From Clostridia bacterium (GTDB lineage: Bacteria; Bacillota; Clostridia; Oscillospirales; CAG-272): DNA of 40,808 nucleotides. Below the pieces are notes generated by a model. It did no database searches and was not told the origin of the DNA. It saw nothing but the letters and a program-made list of their open reading frames with translations. The number at the start of each line of letters is the position of its first letter. Position 1 is the first letter of the stretch. The stretch covers positions 1-40,808 of the forward strand of contig JAFTOI010000023.1 of assembly GCA_017463865.1 (NCBI GenBank). Reading direction: 5' to 3'. The position numbers and the translations under genes are program-made. This document shows, piece after piece, positions 8,880 through 18,751 of the stretch.

Positions 8880-9936
8880 TGGATTCCTTACACAAAGAAC
8901 TGCTGACCGTCGAAGGCCTCGAGGTTGAATTCAAGACCAAGCAGGGGCCGGTCCACGCCCTGCGCGGCGTGACCTTTGACATCAAGACGCGCGAGATCCT
9001 CGGCATCGTCGGTGAATCGGGCTCGGGTAAGTCGGTCACGATGATGTCGGTCATGAATCTGCTGGCCGAAAACGGCACCATGACCGGCGGCTCCATCCGC
9101 TTCGAGGGCAGGGAACTCTCCACCGTGGGCCTCGGCACCAAGGCCGAGAAAAGAGCGCACGAAAAGGAAATGATGAACATCCGCGGCAAGGAGATCGCGA
9201 TGGTCTTCCAGGACCCGATGACCTACCTCAACCCGGTGCTGACCATCGGCACACAGCTGACCGAGGGGTTTCGCCGGCATTTCGGCTATTCCCGCGCCGA
9301 GGCGAAAGCCAAGGCCATCGAGCTGCTGGGGCAGGTTGGCATCTCCAATCCCGAGAAGCGGCTGAAGCAGTACCCCTACGAATTCTCGGGCGGCATGCGG
9401 CAGCGCATTATCATCGCGACAGCCCTCGCCTGCGAACCCAAGCTGCTCATCGCCGACGAGCCGACCACCGCGCTCGACGTCACCATTCAGGCGCAGATCC
9501 TGAGCCTGTTCGAGCGTTTGGTCAAGGAGCGTGGCGTCAGCGCCATCATCATCACCCATGACCTCGGCGTCGTCGCCGAGATCTGCGACAAGATCGTCAT
9601 CATGTACGGCGGCCAGATCGTCGAGCGGGGCACCGTCAAGGAGATCTTCAACGAGGCCAAGCACCCCTACACCCGGGGGCTTCTGGACAGCATTGGCAAG
9701 GTTGAAGCTGAGCGCACGCCGCTGCGCTACATCCCCGGCACGCCGCCCAATCTGCTGGTGCGCCACGCCGGCTGCACCTTCTGCCCGCGCTGTGACAAGG
9801 CAATGAAGATCTGCCGTGAATACAAGCCGGCCGAGACCGTCTTCTCCGACGGGCACAGCTGCAGCTGCTGGCTGTACTGCCGTGACCGCGCGGAAGAGCT
9901 CGTCCGGGCACAGGACGAAGAAAGGCAGGAAACGAT

Positions 9937-9940
<4 letters not shown>
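8879..9940 (+). CDS. ABC transporter ATPase 1 (DppD/OppD family)
   Basis: 353 residues: Walker A GESGSGKS (45-52), Q-loop [12 protein letters not shown], signature FSGGMRQR, Walker B LLIADEPT and switch IITHDLGVV, then the oligopeptide-family C-terminal extension with a cysteine group ([17 protein letters not shown] and CSCW) resembling the Fe-S-binding tail seen in some Dpp/Opp ATPases. It powers uptake through the two permeases. Overlaps the next gene by four bases. Confidence 0.94.
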
Positions 9941-10905
<965 letters not shown>

Positions 10906-10944
10906 GGAAATATATTTTACTTTCTCAGAAAAGGAGTCTCCATC

Positions 10945-12543
10945 ATGAAAAAGATCCTCTGCCTCATCATGGCGCTGACCATGCTGCTCTCGATGGCAGG
11001 CTGCGGCTCGTCGCAGACTGACAAGGGCAACAGCATCGTGATCGCCACCGTTTCCTCCACCGGCGGCCTCGACCCGGCCGGCTTCGCGCTCGACCTGTGG
11101 ACTGAGTATTCCAAGCTCTGCATCGATGGCCTCATCAGCTTCGACGACCAGGGCAACATGACCTACGAATCCGCCGAGAGCTACACCGTCAGCGATGACG
11201 GCCTCGTCTGGACCTTCAACCTCCGCAAGAACGCCAAGTGGAGCGATGGCTCTTCTGTCACCGCCGCCGACTTCATCAACACCATGATGCGCGCGCTCGA
11301 TCCCAACAACGGCAACGCCATCTACTCCAACATGCTCTACATCATCGACGGCGCTGAGGCCTACAACAAGGGCACCGGCAAGGCTGAGGATGTCAAGCTG
11401 GCCGCCAAGGACGACTTCACCCTTGAGCTTACCCTCAAGGCGCCCTGCACCTACCTGCTGAAGATGCTGTCCATGCCTGTCTTCTACCCCTCCAAGGCCG
11501 GCTACGCCACCAACGAAAACGCTTCGTGGTACAAGGATCCCGCCACTTCGCTTGGCAATGGTGCATTCTGCCTCGAGTCCTACACCGAGGGCGTCGGCTA
11601 CACCATCGTCAAGAACCCCTACTACTATCAGGCAGACAAGGTCAAGCTCGACCGCATCGAGACCCGCTTCGTCACCGACTCGACTGCTCTGCTCTCCTCC
11701 TATAAGACCGGCGAGGTCGATGTCGTTACCGGCCTGCCCTCCTACGTCACCGAGGAGTACACCGAAGAAGACGGTCTCTACACCTGGAAGATGCTGACCT
11801 CCAAGTTCATCCTGCCCAACCTCTCGGTCAAGCCGCTTGATGACGTCCGCGTCCGCGAGGCCATTGCCATCGCCCTGACCCGCGCCGACATCTGCGCCGC
11901 CATCGGCTCCGACTATATCCCCTCGGTCAACTACGTCGCCGAGTACATGATCTCCCCCTCGAGCAGCCAGCTCTTCAAGGATGAGGTCGAGCCGCTGTTC
12001 GTCGAGGATGCCGCCCGCGCCAAGCAGCTGCTGGCCGACGCCGGCTACCCGAACGGCCAGGGATTCCCGACGCTGACCTACAAGTACCCCAACAGCGAAA
12101 AGGATTCTCTCCTTGCGCAGGGTATTCAGGCCCAGCTGAAGTCGGTGCTCGGCATCAACATCGAGCTGGTCGGTATGGAGGACGAGGTCTACGCCCAGGA
12201 CAAGAAGGACGGCAACTATGAGCTGATCCGCCACAGCTGGACGGCCGACTACAACGACCCGATCAACTTCCTCAACCTCTACATCAGCGGTGCATCGTCC
12301 AACTACAACGGTGTCAAGGATGCAGCATTTGATCAGGCCATCGCCAACTCCGACGCGGCAACCGATCCCGCTGAGCGCACCAAGTACCTGCACGAGGCAC
12401 AGAAGATCCTCGTCAGCGAGAACTTCTACGTCATTCCCGCCGTTACCCAGGTCTACATCGGCCTCGGCAACCCCGACATCAAGGGCATTTCCTACTGCTC
12501 GACCGGCGAGCGCATGTACCGCTTCGCTTACATCGAGGGCTGA
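10945..12543 (+). CDS. Solute-binding lipoprotein, family 5 (DppA/OppA type)
   Basis: 532 residues. Signal peptide MKKILCLIMALTMLLSMAGC with the lipobox Cys at residue 20 (SMAGC), then the family 5 extracellular binding domain: a typical N-lobe motif TFNLRKNAKWSDGSSVTAAD and the C-lobe LTYKYPNSEKDSLLAQGIQ with RHSWTADYNDPINFLNLY. It captures the substrate outside the cell for the importer. A strong AAAGGAGT site precedes the start. It is the last gene before a terminator. The residues that set specificity cannot be read without a structure. Confidence 0.94.
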   Translation: MKKILCLIMALTMLLSMAGCGSSQTDKGNSIVIATVSSTGGLDPAGFALDLWTEYSKLCIDGLISFDDQGNMTYESAESYTVSDDGLVWTFNLRKNAKWSDGSSVTAADFINTMMRALDPNNGNAIYSNMLYIIDGAEAYNKGTGKAEDVKLAAKDDFTLELTLKAPCTYLLKMLSMPVFYPSKAGYATNENASWYKDPATSLGNGAFCLESYTEGVGYTIVKNPYYYQADKVKLDRIETRFVTDSTALLSSYKTGEVDVVTGLPSYVTEEYTEEDGLYTWKMLTSKFILPNLSVKPLDDVRVREAIAIALTRADICAAIGSDYIPSVNYVAEYMISPSSSQLFKDEVEPLFVEDAARAKQLLADAGYPNGQGFPTLTYKYPNSEKDSLLAQGIQAQLKSVLGINIELVGMEDEVYAQDKKDGNYELIRHSWTADYNDPINFLNLYISGASSNYNGVKDAAFDQAIANSDAATDPAERTKYLHEAQKILVSENFYVIPAVTQVYIGLGNPDIKGISYCSTGERMYRFAYIEG

Positions 12544-12560
12544 TCTGCCCGCACAAAGAA

Positions 12561-12584
12561 AAAGCCAGCGCAGCTGGCTTTTTT
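12561..12584 (+). terminator. Terminator of the importer operon
   Basis: Stem AAAGCCAGC/GCTGGCTTT (12561-12569 with 12573-12581), three-base loop GCA, then a T run. Confidence 0.9.
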
Positions 12585-12630
12585 CTTTTGGTGGGGGAGG
12601 GAATCGCGCGGCGCAGAAGCGCCGATCGTA

Positions 12631-12659
12631 TTGACAAAGCCACGGAAATGTGCTATCAT
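12631..12659 (+). promoter_or_regulatory. Promoter P2 (PHP/FAD oxidoreductase operon)
   Basis: TTGACA (12631-12636), 17-base spacer, TATCAT (12654-12659) with an extended -10 TG. It is strikingly similar to the promoter at 19871-19898: both read TTGACAAA, then CCACGG, then TGTGCTAT. Confidence 0.85.
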
Positions 12660-12695
12660 ACCTGCAGAGCCACAACAAACCCGGAGGTATTTTCG

Positions 12696-13919
12696 ATGAA
12701 CCATCCTGACAAAAAGATCGCCAAGCGCTATGACACCCCCGGCCGCTGCGCGAAATTCACCGACATTGTGTACAGCGGCGCATCGCAAAGTCCGGAGGTC
12801 CTCTGGGAACAGATCGCCCACACCCGGCGGAGCTTTGATCCGCCTGCGCCCGAGCTCAAGCCCTTTGTCGGGGAAATGCACGGGCACACCGATCTCTCGG
12901 ACGGAAAGCCGGACATCGATACCTATTTCCGGAATCTGCGCGACATTGCCCGCCTGGACTTTGCTGCCCTGACCGATCACGACCATGGCGGGGTGGGCAA
13001 GCCGGAGCTTTGGGTGGGCGATCCCTCGAAGTGGGATCTGATCCGCCAAAAGGTCAGAGAATACTGTGTCCCCGGGAAATTCTCGACCATCCTCGCGTAT
13101 GAGCGGGACTCCTACCCCTTCTACAATAACCTCGTGCTGTATTTCGCCGACCACAGCGCTGAGCTCATTCGCGGCGAGCGGGACGGCGAGCTGACCGAGG
13201 CCGAGCTCCGCGCCATTCTCGCCCGCGAGGATGTCATTGCCGTGCCGCACGACACCTACTCGTTGTCCTCGAACACCGACTTCACCGCGATCCCGAACGA
13301 CCTCATCACCCCCTTCATCGAGATCATCTCCCGGGGTGACGCCGCCGAATATATGGACAACCCCGCCTTTTCCCCTTCATCCTGCTGTGACGGCGGTTTC
13401 TGGCAGGACGCCCTTCGGAAGGGCGCGCATGTCGGCGTGATCGGCGGCAGCGATGACCACAGCGGCCATGGCGGACAGGTGCTGGAGTCGAAGGGCTATC
13501 CGGACATGTACCCCGGCGTCACCGGCGTATGGGCGGAGGAAAACACACCCGCCGCCATCTTTGCCGCACTCCGCGCCCGCCGCACCTATGCGTTCATGCT
13601 CGGCAAACCGGACGGCGCAATGGGCGGCCGGATGGAGATCGATTTCCGCATCAACGGGCATTGGATGGGGCAGACCATCGCCCGCCCGACGGACGGGACG
13701 CTTGCGATCTGGTTTTCGGTCGCCGCCGACACGCGCGTCAAGCGGGTCACACTGGTCAAGAACTGCAAAAATTACATCTCTCTCCGTGCGTCTGCGGATC
13801 TGATCTTCGACTACGACCAACAGACGCCCGAGGACTGCTTCTACCTTCGCGTAGAGCTTGCCGACGGCCGTTTCGGCTGGACGAGCCCGATCTGGGTCAC
13901 ACTTGCGTCTGCCGTTTGA
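12696..13919 (+). CDS. PHP-domain metal-dependent phosphoesterase-like protein
   Basis: 407 residues. The PHP motifs are HGHTDLSDG (62-70), ALTDHDHGG, and VGVIGGSDDHSGHGG near the middle, which bind a two- or three-metal centre; the C-terminal ~100 residues (RMEIDFRINGHWMG onward) look like a beta-sandwich. The start at 12696 has a good GGAGGT seven bases upstream; the frame is open further upstream but across the promoter. Members hydrolyse phosphate esters or, in related families, other ester or ring bonds. It begins a three-gene operon with an FAD oxidoreductase. Substrate unknown. Confidence 0.85.
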   Translation: MNHPDKKIAKRYDTPGRCAKFTDIVYSGASQSPEVLWEQIAHTRRSFDPPAPELKPFVGEMHGHTDLSDGKPDIDTYFRNLRDIARLDFAALTDHDHGGVGKPELWVGDPSKWDLIRQKVREYCVPGKFSTILAYERDSYPFYNNLVLYFADHSAELIRGERDGELTEAELRAILAREDVIAVPHDTYSLSSNTDFTAIPNDLITPFIEIISRGDAAEYMDNPAFSPSSCCDGGFWQDALRKGAHVGVIGGSDDHSGHGGQVLESKGYPDMYPGVTGVWAEENTPAAIFAALRARRTYAFMLGKPDGAMGGRMEIDFRINGHWMGQTIARPTDGTLAIWFSVAADTRVKRVTLVKNCKNYISLRASADLIFDYDQQTPEDCFYLRVELADGRFGWTSPIWVTLASAV

Positions 13920-13986
13920 CCGCGCTGACGCAACACCATAGCAAACCGAAAAAAGAAAATTTGCGCCATCAACAGGAGGATCATCC

Positions 13987-15333
13987 ATGAATCAGGCAGT
14001 TTTGAATATCACCAAAACCTATTCCTGCGACGTGCTGGTGTGCGGCGGCGGTGTCAGCGGCTTCGCTGCGGCGGTCGCGGCCGCGCGGAGCGGTGCCGAT
14101 GTGATCTTAGTCGAGTCGGGCGGCTGCCTCGGCGGGACGGCCACCAAGGGACTGGTTGGGCCGTTTATGACCTGCTACGACGCCAAAGGCGAGACGCAGA
14201 TCATCCGCGGTCTGTTTGCCGAGCTGGCGGAGCGGCTGGTGCGAGAGGGCGGCGCGATCCCGCCTGCGGCATGCCGCGGCGGCGACTCGTACAGCGGCTA
14301 TCGCCCGACCGGGCACATCGGCGTGATGCCCTTCAACGCGGAGGTGCTGAAGCGCGTCAGCGAGCAGATGTGCGTTGAGGCGGGCGTCAAGCTGCTGTAT
14401 CACACGATCGTGCTCGGCTGTGAGACGGACGACGCACGGATCACGCGGGTGTATGCAGCTGACCCCAACCGGGTGATCGCGATCGACGCGAATGTGTTCG
14501 TGGACACCACGGGCACGGCGGCGCTCGCCGCCTGTGCGGGTGCCGAAACGGTGCGCGGCAGCGAGGACGGCCCGATGCAGATGGCCTCCACCTTTTTCGT
14601 GCTCGACGGTGTGAACAAGGCGGTGCTCGACGCGCACATGGCCGAGCACACCGAGATGCGTTTGCGCTATTTCATGGACGAGATTGCCCGCGCACAGCAG
14701 GAGGGGCGATACTCCTGCGGCACGCCCAAGCTCCGCATGTTTGAGGCATCCGACGGGACATGGATCGTCAACATGGCGCAGACCGATGAGCCCCTGAATG
14801 AGCTGGACGGCGAAGCCGTGACGCAGGCTGAGATCGCCCAGCGCGCGCAGATCGCCCAGCTGATGACCTTCCTGCGTGAGACCATTCCCGGGTTGGAGAA
14901 TATCCGCCTGGTCGCCACCGGGTCAGACATCGGCATCCGCGAGAGCCGCCGGCTGGTCGGCAAGACAGTCTTCACCATCGACGATATCCGTGCCTGCCGC
15001 CAATTTGAAGATCGGATCGCGGTGTGCGCCAGCTCGGTCGATATCCACGGCAAAAACGGCGTCAGCTACGCGGCGCATGACCTCGACAATTATACTATCC
15101 CGCTCTCCTGCCTGATCTCGAACAACATCCGTAATCTGCTCACCGCAGGCAAAACGCTGTCGGCCGACCGATATGCTTTCGCGGCTGTCCGCGTCATGCC
15201 GCCCTGCATCGCCATGGGCGAGGCGGCGGGCATCACGGCGGCGATCGCGGCCAAGCGGGGCTTGGATGCCGCCGACGTCCCCTGCGGCGACGTGCAGGCA
15301 GAGCTGCGCGCACGCGGCGCGTATCTGAATTGA
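13987..15333 (+). CDS. FAD-dependent oxidoreductase (PF12831 type)
   Basis: 448 residues. FAD-binding GGGVSG (20-25), Glu43 of VILVESGG, and GGCLGGTATKGLVG immediately after, which is the hallmark of the FAD_oxidored family found in anaerobic glycan and xenobiotic loci. The C-terminal part has NLLTAGKTLSADRYAFAAVRVMPPCIAMGEAAG, the second cofactor-binding stretch. No signal peptide, so cytoplasmic. It has a GGAGG site 10 bases upstream and is followed after 28 bases by a gene of unknown function. Confidence 0.88.
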   Translation: MNQAVLNITKTYSCDVLVCGGGVSGFAAAVAAARSGADVILVESGGCLGGTATKGLVGPFMTCYDAKGETQIIRGLFAELAERLVREGGAIPPAACRGGDSYSGYRPTGHIGVMPFNAEVLKRVSEQMCVEAGVKLLYHTIVLGCETDDARITRVYAADPNRVIAIDANVFVDTTGTAALAACAGAETVRGSEDGPMQMASTFFVLDGVNKAVLDAHMAEHTEMRLRYFMDEIARAQQEGRYSCGTPKLRMFEASDGTWIVNMAQTDEPLNELDGEAVTQAEIAQRAQIAQLMTFLRETIPGLENIRLVATGSDIGIRESRRLVGKTVFTIDDIRACRQFEDRIAVCASSVDIHGKNGVSYAAHDLDNYTIPLSCLISNNIRNLLTAGKTLSADRYAFAAVRVMPPCIAMGEAAGITAAIAAKRGLDAADVPCGDVQAELRARGAYLN

Positions 15334-15361
15334 CCAACTATCCGGGAAAGGCGGAAGACAG

Positions 15362-16237
15362 ATGAACATCAAACACATTGCCAACACACACGGCGGACAG
15401 GACGGCGCCATTTTCGGGAAATACCTGTTCCGCTTCAACGCCAAGGGCCTATGCCGTGTATACGACCTGACGCTCCTGACGGCGGAGGCCGACACGGCCG
15501 TTGATCTCCCGCTCCTCGCCGAATTTACCCTTGACCGAGCCGGGGAGATCGTGCCCCACAGCAACGCGGTGGGATTCGGGCGCGAGTTCTACGCCGAGGG
15601 TGACGAGTTCCCGCTGCTCTACAGCAATATCTATAACAACTACGCCAAAGCCGAGGACAAGCTCTGCGGCATGTGCTGTGTCTACCGCCTGCAAAGAGAC
15701 GGCACACAGTTTTCCACCACACTGGTGCAGCTGATCGAGATCGGGTTTGCCGATGATCGTGACAGCGGCCTGTGGCGCTCCGCCGGCGAGACCGAAGATG
15801 TCCGTCCCTACGGCAACTTCGTCATCGACGCGGAAAACGGTGTGTATTACGCCTTCGTTATGCGCGATGACGACAGAACGACACGTTATTTTGCCTTTGA
15901 TCTGCCCAAGCTTGCCGACGGCGAGACGGACGGGAGATTCGGCGTGAAAAAAGTCACCCTGACCGCCGCTGACATCAGGATGCAATTCGATACGCCTTAC
16001 CACAACTACATCCAGGGTGCATGCTTCCGCAGCGGCAGAATTTACTCCGTCGAGGGCTTTCACGACCGTATTCACCCCGCCCTGCGCGTAATCGATGCGG
16101 CGGAGAAGCGACAGGTGCTGTTCTTCGACTTCTTCGAAGCCGGTTATCCGCTCGAGGCCGAGTTCATCGACTTTTATGCAGAGATGTGCCTCTACAGCGA
16201 TGCCAAAGGGCATGTATTTGCGCTGGACATCGAATAG
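15362..16237 (+). CDS. Protein of unknown function, possible beta-propeller
   Basis: 291 residues, cytoplasmic (no signal peptide). Repeated short strands with turn motifs such as GKYLFRFNAKGLCRVYDL, PYGNFVIDAENGVYYAFVM and NYIQGACFRSGRIYSVEG suggest a beta-propeller or similar all-beta fold, but no known motif is certain. It ends the PHP/FAD operon and is followed by a terminator. Conserved-looking His/Asp/Glu residues (PHSNAVGFGREFY, GFHDRIHPALRV) could be ligands. Function not assigned. Confidence 0.7.
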   Translation: MNIKHIANTHGGQDGAIFGKYLFRFNAKGLCRVYDLTLLTAEADTAVDLPLLAEFTLDRAGEIVPHSNAVGFGREFYAEGDEFPLLYSNIYNNYAKAEDKLCGMCCVYRLQRDGTQFSTTLVQLIEIGFADDRDSGLWRSAGETEDVRPYGNFVIDAENGVYYAFVMRDDDRTTRYFAFDLPKLADGETDGRFGVKKVTLTAADIRMQFDTPYHNYIQGACFRSGRIYSVEGFHDRIHPALRVIDAAEKRQVLFFDFFEAGYPLEAEFIDFYAEMCLYSDAKGHVFALDIE

Positions 16238-16291
16238 CCGCAGGCGAGGTCGGCGCAGCAAGTGTGCGGCTGATCAAATTTACCATAAACA

Positions 16292-16350
16292 AAATTGGAG
16301 ATAACGTCCGAACATGCGAAAGGAACGTCGGACGCTGTCTCCAATTTTTT
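16292..16350 (+). terminator. Terminator between unknown protein and recombinase
   Basis: Outer stem AAATTGGAGA/TCTCCAATTT (16292-16301 with 16338-16347), inner stem CGTCCGA/TCGGACG, then six T on the plus strand. It separates the plus-strand operon from the convergent recombinase gene. Confidence 0.85.
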
Positions 16351-16403
16351 GCGGCTGCAGAAGAGCATGACTTCTCGCTCGTTTGTGCAATGTATCGGGC
16401 GCT

Positions 16404-18029
16404 TTATTCCAACGGCGGCTCCACTGCCCCGATAAACCGATAGAATATCCTGATCTCCTGCACTTTGTGCCGCCTGCCGTCTTTGCCGGTAACATAGCAG
16501 CCCTGCCCGATCTCGATGCGGTCGATCAGCTTGTTCAGCAGGGGGCGGCTCAGCTCCGTCGCTTCGGTCACTTCTTCAAGCAGGGCGAAGAATTTTTTGT
16601 ATGCGTCGCGTTCATCCTCTCGCTCGGCCATGCTTCGTTTGCACGTCTCGATCTGCCCGGTCAGCGATGCCAGCTCAGCTTCATATTCCACCGCCATGCG
16701 CTGGTAGGCCGACTCGGGTATCCGCGCTAAGGCATAGTCTTCATACAGCTTTTTCGATAGTCGGCTGACATCCCGCTGCCGCGCTTCAAGCTGCTCCAGC
16801 CTGTCTGCCGCATCCCGGCTCGACTTGCGCAATCGCCTCTCCGCCTCCGCTTTCTGCAGATTGGCAAGGATCCTGTTCTTTTCCTCAGACGATAAAATCA
16901 TGTGCGCCTGCAGATCGTGCAGGACGGTGTCATACAGCAGCGCATAATCAATAAAATGATTGCTGCAGGCCCCCGCGCCCCGCTGCTTGTAGGTTCCGCA
17001 GCAGAGATTGTACAGCGCCCCCTTTTTCCGCGACGGAGACGATGTCATGTGGTGCCCGCAGTCGGCGCAGACGGCGATGCCGGAGAAGATATTGTGAAAC
17101 TCTCCCGTCGGCGGTGATCGCCGCGCGATGGTTCGTCTGCGGACAAGCGCGAACTGCGCCTCGCTCACCAGGGGCTCGTGCGCATGCGGGGTGACGACCC
17201 ATGTATCGCGCGGATTCTTCCGCACGTCCTTACTTTTGAATGAAATGTTCGATGTCTTTCCCTGCTGAAGGCTGCCGCAATAGACCTCGTTCCGCAGCAG
17301 CTTGCAGATCCCGCTCGAGGTCCATTCCCTGTGCGTCGAATAGTGCTCAATGTTCAGATGCGGGTGCGTCATACAGCGATACACCGCCGGTGAGGCGATC
17401 TCCGCCGCGTTCAGCTGTCGGGCGATCTCTCCCGGCGGCTTGCCGTCAGCCGCCAGCCGGAAGATCTGCTGTACGATCGGCGCGGTGACCGGGTCGGGGA
17501 TCAGATGGTTTTTGTCCTTCGGATCCTTCTGATAGCCATACGGCGCAAAATTACCGATGAATTGGCCATGCTTCATTTTGGCAGTCAGCGAGCTTCTGAT
17601 CTTGTAGCTGATGTCTCTGGCATAAGTTTCGTGAATCGTGGCCATCAGCGCCGCGCTGATTGACATGCCGCCTGTCAGGTGAAGCGAATCATAGCCATCG
17701 TTGACCGAGATATACCGCACATTGTACCGCGGGAAAAACTCGTCGAGCAGATCGATCGACCGCGCACCGTTTCTGGCCAATCGGGAAAAATCCTTGGTGA
17801 TCACACAGTTGATCTGCCCCGCTTCAATATCTCGCAGAAGCCGCTGTATCTCCGGCCGCTCGAGATTCGTGCCCGAGTAGCCATCGTCGACGTATTCCGC
17901 CGCCGGGAGCAGTTGGTGCGCCTGCGCGTATTCCCGCAGAATATTGCGCTGTGTGGAGATGCTCGCGCTCTCTCCCTCTCCCTCATCGTCCCGGGAGATG
18001 CGCATGTACAGCGCGGTGCGGCAGATCAC
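16404..18029 (-). CDS. Large serine recombinase (site-specific integrase)
   Basis: 541 residues from a GTG start at 18029 that overlaps the upstream stop (GTGA). The N-terminal catalytic domain has TALYMRISRDDEGE with nucleophile Ser12 and the helix motif CVITKDFSRLARN; next a recombinase domain (about residues 160-290); then a zinc ribbon CADCGHHMT...CCGTYKQRGAGACSNHF and a long Arg/Glu-rich coiled coil to about residue 500. This is the architecture of integrases of clostridial transposons and prophages and fits the palindromic attP rebuilt from the island ends. Unlike most integrases, it is about 8-12 kb from both ends. The gene has its own leader and a small partner gene upstream. Confidence 0.95.
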   Translation of the reverse strand: MICRTALYMRISRDDEGEGESASISTQRNILREYAQAHQLLPAAEYVDDGYSGTNLERPEIQRLLRDIEAGQINCVITKDFSRLARNGARSIDLLDEFFPRYNVRYISVNDGYDSLHLTGGMSISAALMATIHETYARDISYKIRSSLTAKMKHGQFIGNFAPYGYQKDPKDKNHLIPDPVTAPIVQQIFRLAADGKPPGEIARQLNAAEIASPAVYRCMTHPHLNIEHYSTHREWTSSGICKLLRNEVYCGSLQQGKTSNISFKSKDVRKNPRDTWVVTPHAHEPLVSEAQFALVRRRTIARRSPPTGEFHNIFSGIAVCADCGHHMTSSPSRKKGALYNLCCGTYKQRGAGACSNHFIDYALLYDTVLHDLQAHMILSSEEKNRILANLQKAEAERRLRKSSRDAADRLEQLEARQRDVSRLSKKLYEDYALARIPESAYQRMAVEYEAELASLTGQIETCKRSMAEREDERDAYKKFFALLEEVTEATELSRPLLNKLIDRIEIGQGCYVTGKDGRRHKVQEIRIFYRFIGAVEPPLE

Positions 18030-18355
18030 TCATGTGCCTCCTTTCGCCCGGAAGCAGGATTGACGGGCTGAATCACAGACCGGGACGCACCGAATGTCGG
18101 CAGGCCGGCCGACTGTTCCGCTATGTACGCCTGGATCAGCTCAGCGAGGGTGTTCTTCTCGCCGAAAGTATGTTGTACGGTGATCGTTGCGTTATGGTGC
18201 TTACCGCCCGCACGCGCGGCAGATCGGGTCTTGTCCATCGCATTTCCCCCGCTGCCATTATACGATGAAGGCGGCGGGGATATGCCGATGTAGGGAAGGA
18301 GCGGCTCATGCTGGGGGAAGGTCGGTGTGAAAAATGGGTGGATGGTTTTAGGCAT
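18026..18355 (-). CDS. Small protein co-encoded with the recombinase
   Basis: 109 residues, starting at 18355 with a strong AAGGAG seven bases upstream. Its stop overlaps the GTG of the recombinase, so the two are translationally coupled. The first 40 residues are Pro-rich and probably disordered; the middle reads NATITVQHTFGEKNTLAELIQAYIAEQ, a short helical segment that could bind DNA or the recombinase. It resembles small proteins found next to clostridial transposon recombinases, but I cannot place it in a named family. Possible directionality factor, as inference only. Confidence 0.75.
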   Translation of the reverse strand: MPKTIHPFFTPTFPQHEPLLPYIGISPPPSSYNGSGGNAMDKTRSAARAGGKHHNATITVQHTFGEKNTLAELIQAYIAEQSAGLPTFGASRSVIQPVNPASGRKEAHE

Positions 18356-18422
18356 GTGAAATCTCCTTTCTTGACAGCGGTGTACGTTGTCAGGGTGTTT
18401 GTCGGTTGTTAGTCTCCAGCTT

Positions 18423-18472
18423 TCTGCCTCGGGGGGTATCTGACACCATGGCGGCAGAACCGCCGAGGCAGA
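18423..18472 (-). promoter_or_regulatory. Structured leader upstream of the recombinase genes
   Basis: Ten-base inverted repeat TCTGCCTCGG/CCGAGGCAGA (18423-18432 with 18463-18472), and a competing inner hairpin GGCGG/CCGCC (18450-18454 with 18460-18464). It is about 70 bases upstream of the small-gene start. There is no T run, so it may be an alternative-pairing leader or a DNA-binding site. Confidence 0.4.
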
Positions 18473-18504
18473 GTTGGTTTGTTTCGCTGGAGGTGGGCTG
18501 CTTG

Positions 18505-18741
18505 TTAATATCTGAACCTTATTCCTTGGACATAGCTCTGCGGATTACTTTTGGCTTGTTTCCTCTTCCGCGTGTAGGTTACACCGGGAATTTGCTCAAC
18601 TGCTTCCTTGAAAAAACGGGCAAACTGCTCTTTTGAAATACTGGGGTAGTATAGCACACTTTGCGCCAACTTTCTACAATAATAAAAACGCATATTAAAC
18701 GAACATTGTATGAACAATTTTTGCTTGACAGCAAAATACAT
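18505..18741 (-). CDS. Possible small protein, AT-rich, unknown
   Basis: 78-residue frame upstream of the recombinase leader, on the same strand. The centre (SISKEQFARFFKEAVEQIPGVTY) could form two helices and the tail is basic (RKRKQAKSN), so a DNA-binding or excisionase-like protein is possible. There is no convincing ribosome binding site, and it is more AT-rich than the flanking cargo. It could equally be a remnant. Confidence 0.3.
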   Translation of the reverse strand: MYFAVKQKLFIQCSFNMRFYYCRKLAQSVLYYPSISKEQFARFFKEAVEQIPGVTYTRKRKQAKSNPQSYVQGIRFRY

Positions 18742-18751
18742 TTAAATGTAT
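18736..18751. promoter_or_regulatory. Perfect 16-bp palindrome ATACATTTAAATGTAT
   Basis: Perfect dyad at the start of the minus-strand 78-residue frame, six bases downstream of a plus-strand TTGACA (18725-18730). Shape and position are those of a repressor operator between divergent genes. Confidence 0.45.

Noticed and set aside
12588-12695. Longer start for the PHP protein
   Set aside because: The extension would cover the promoter and lacks a ribosome binding site; ATG 12696 has GGAGGT.
18423-18472. Second attP-like dyad next to the integrase
   Set aside because: In an integrated element attP should be split between the ends; the arms differ from those at 4671 and 26640, so it is listed only as a leader structure.
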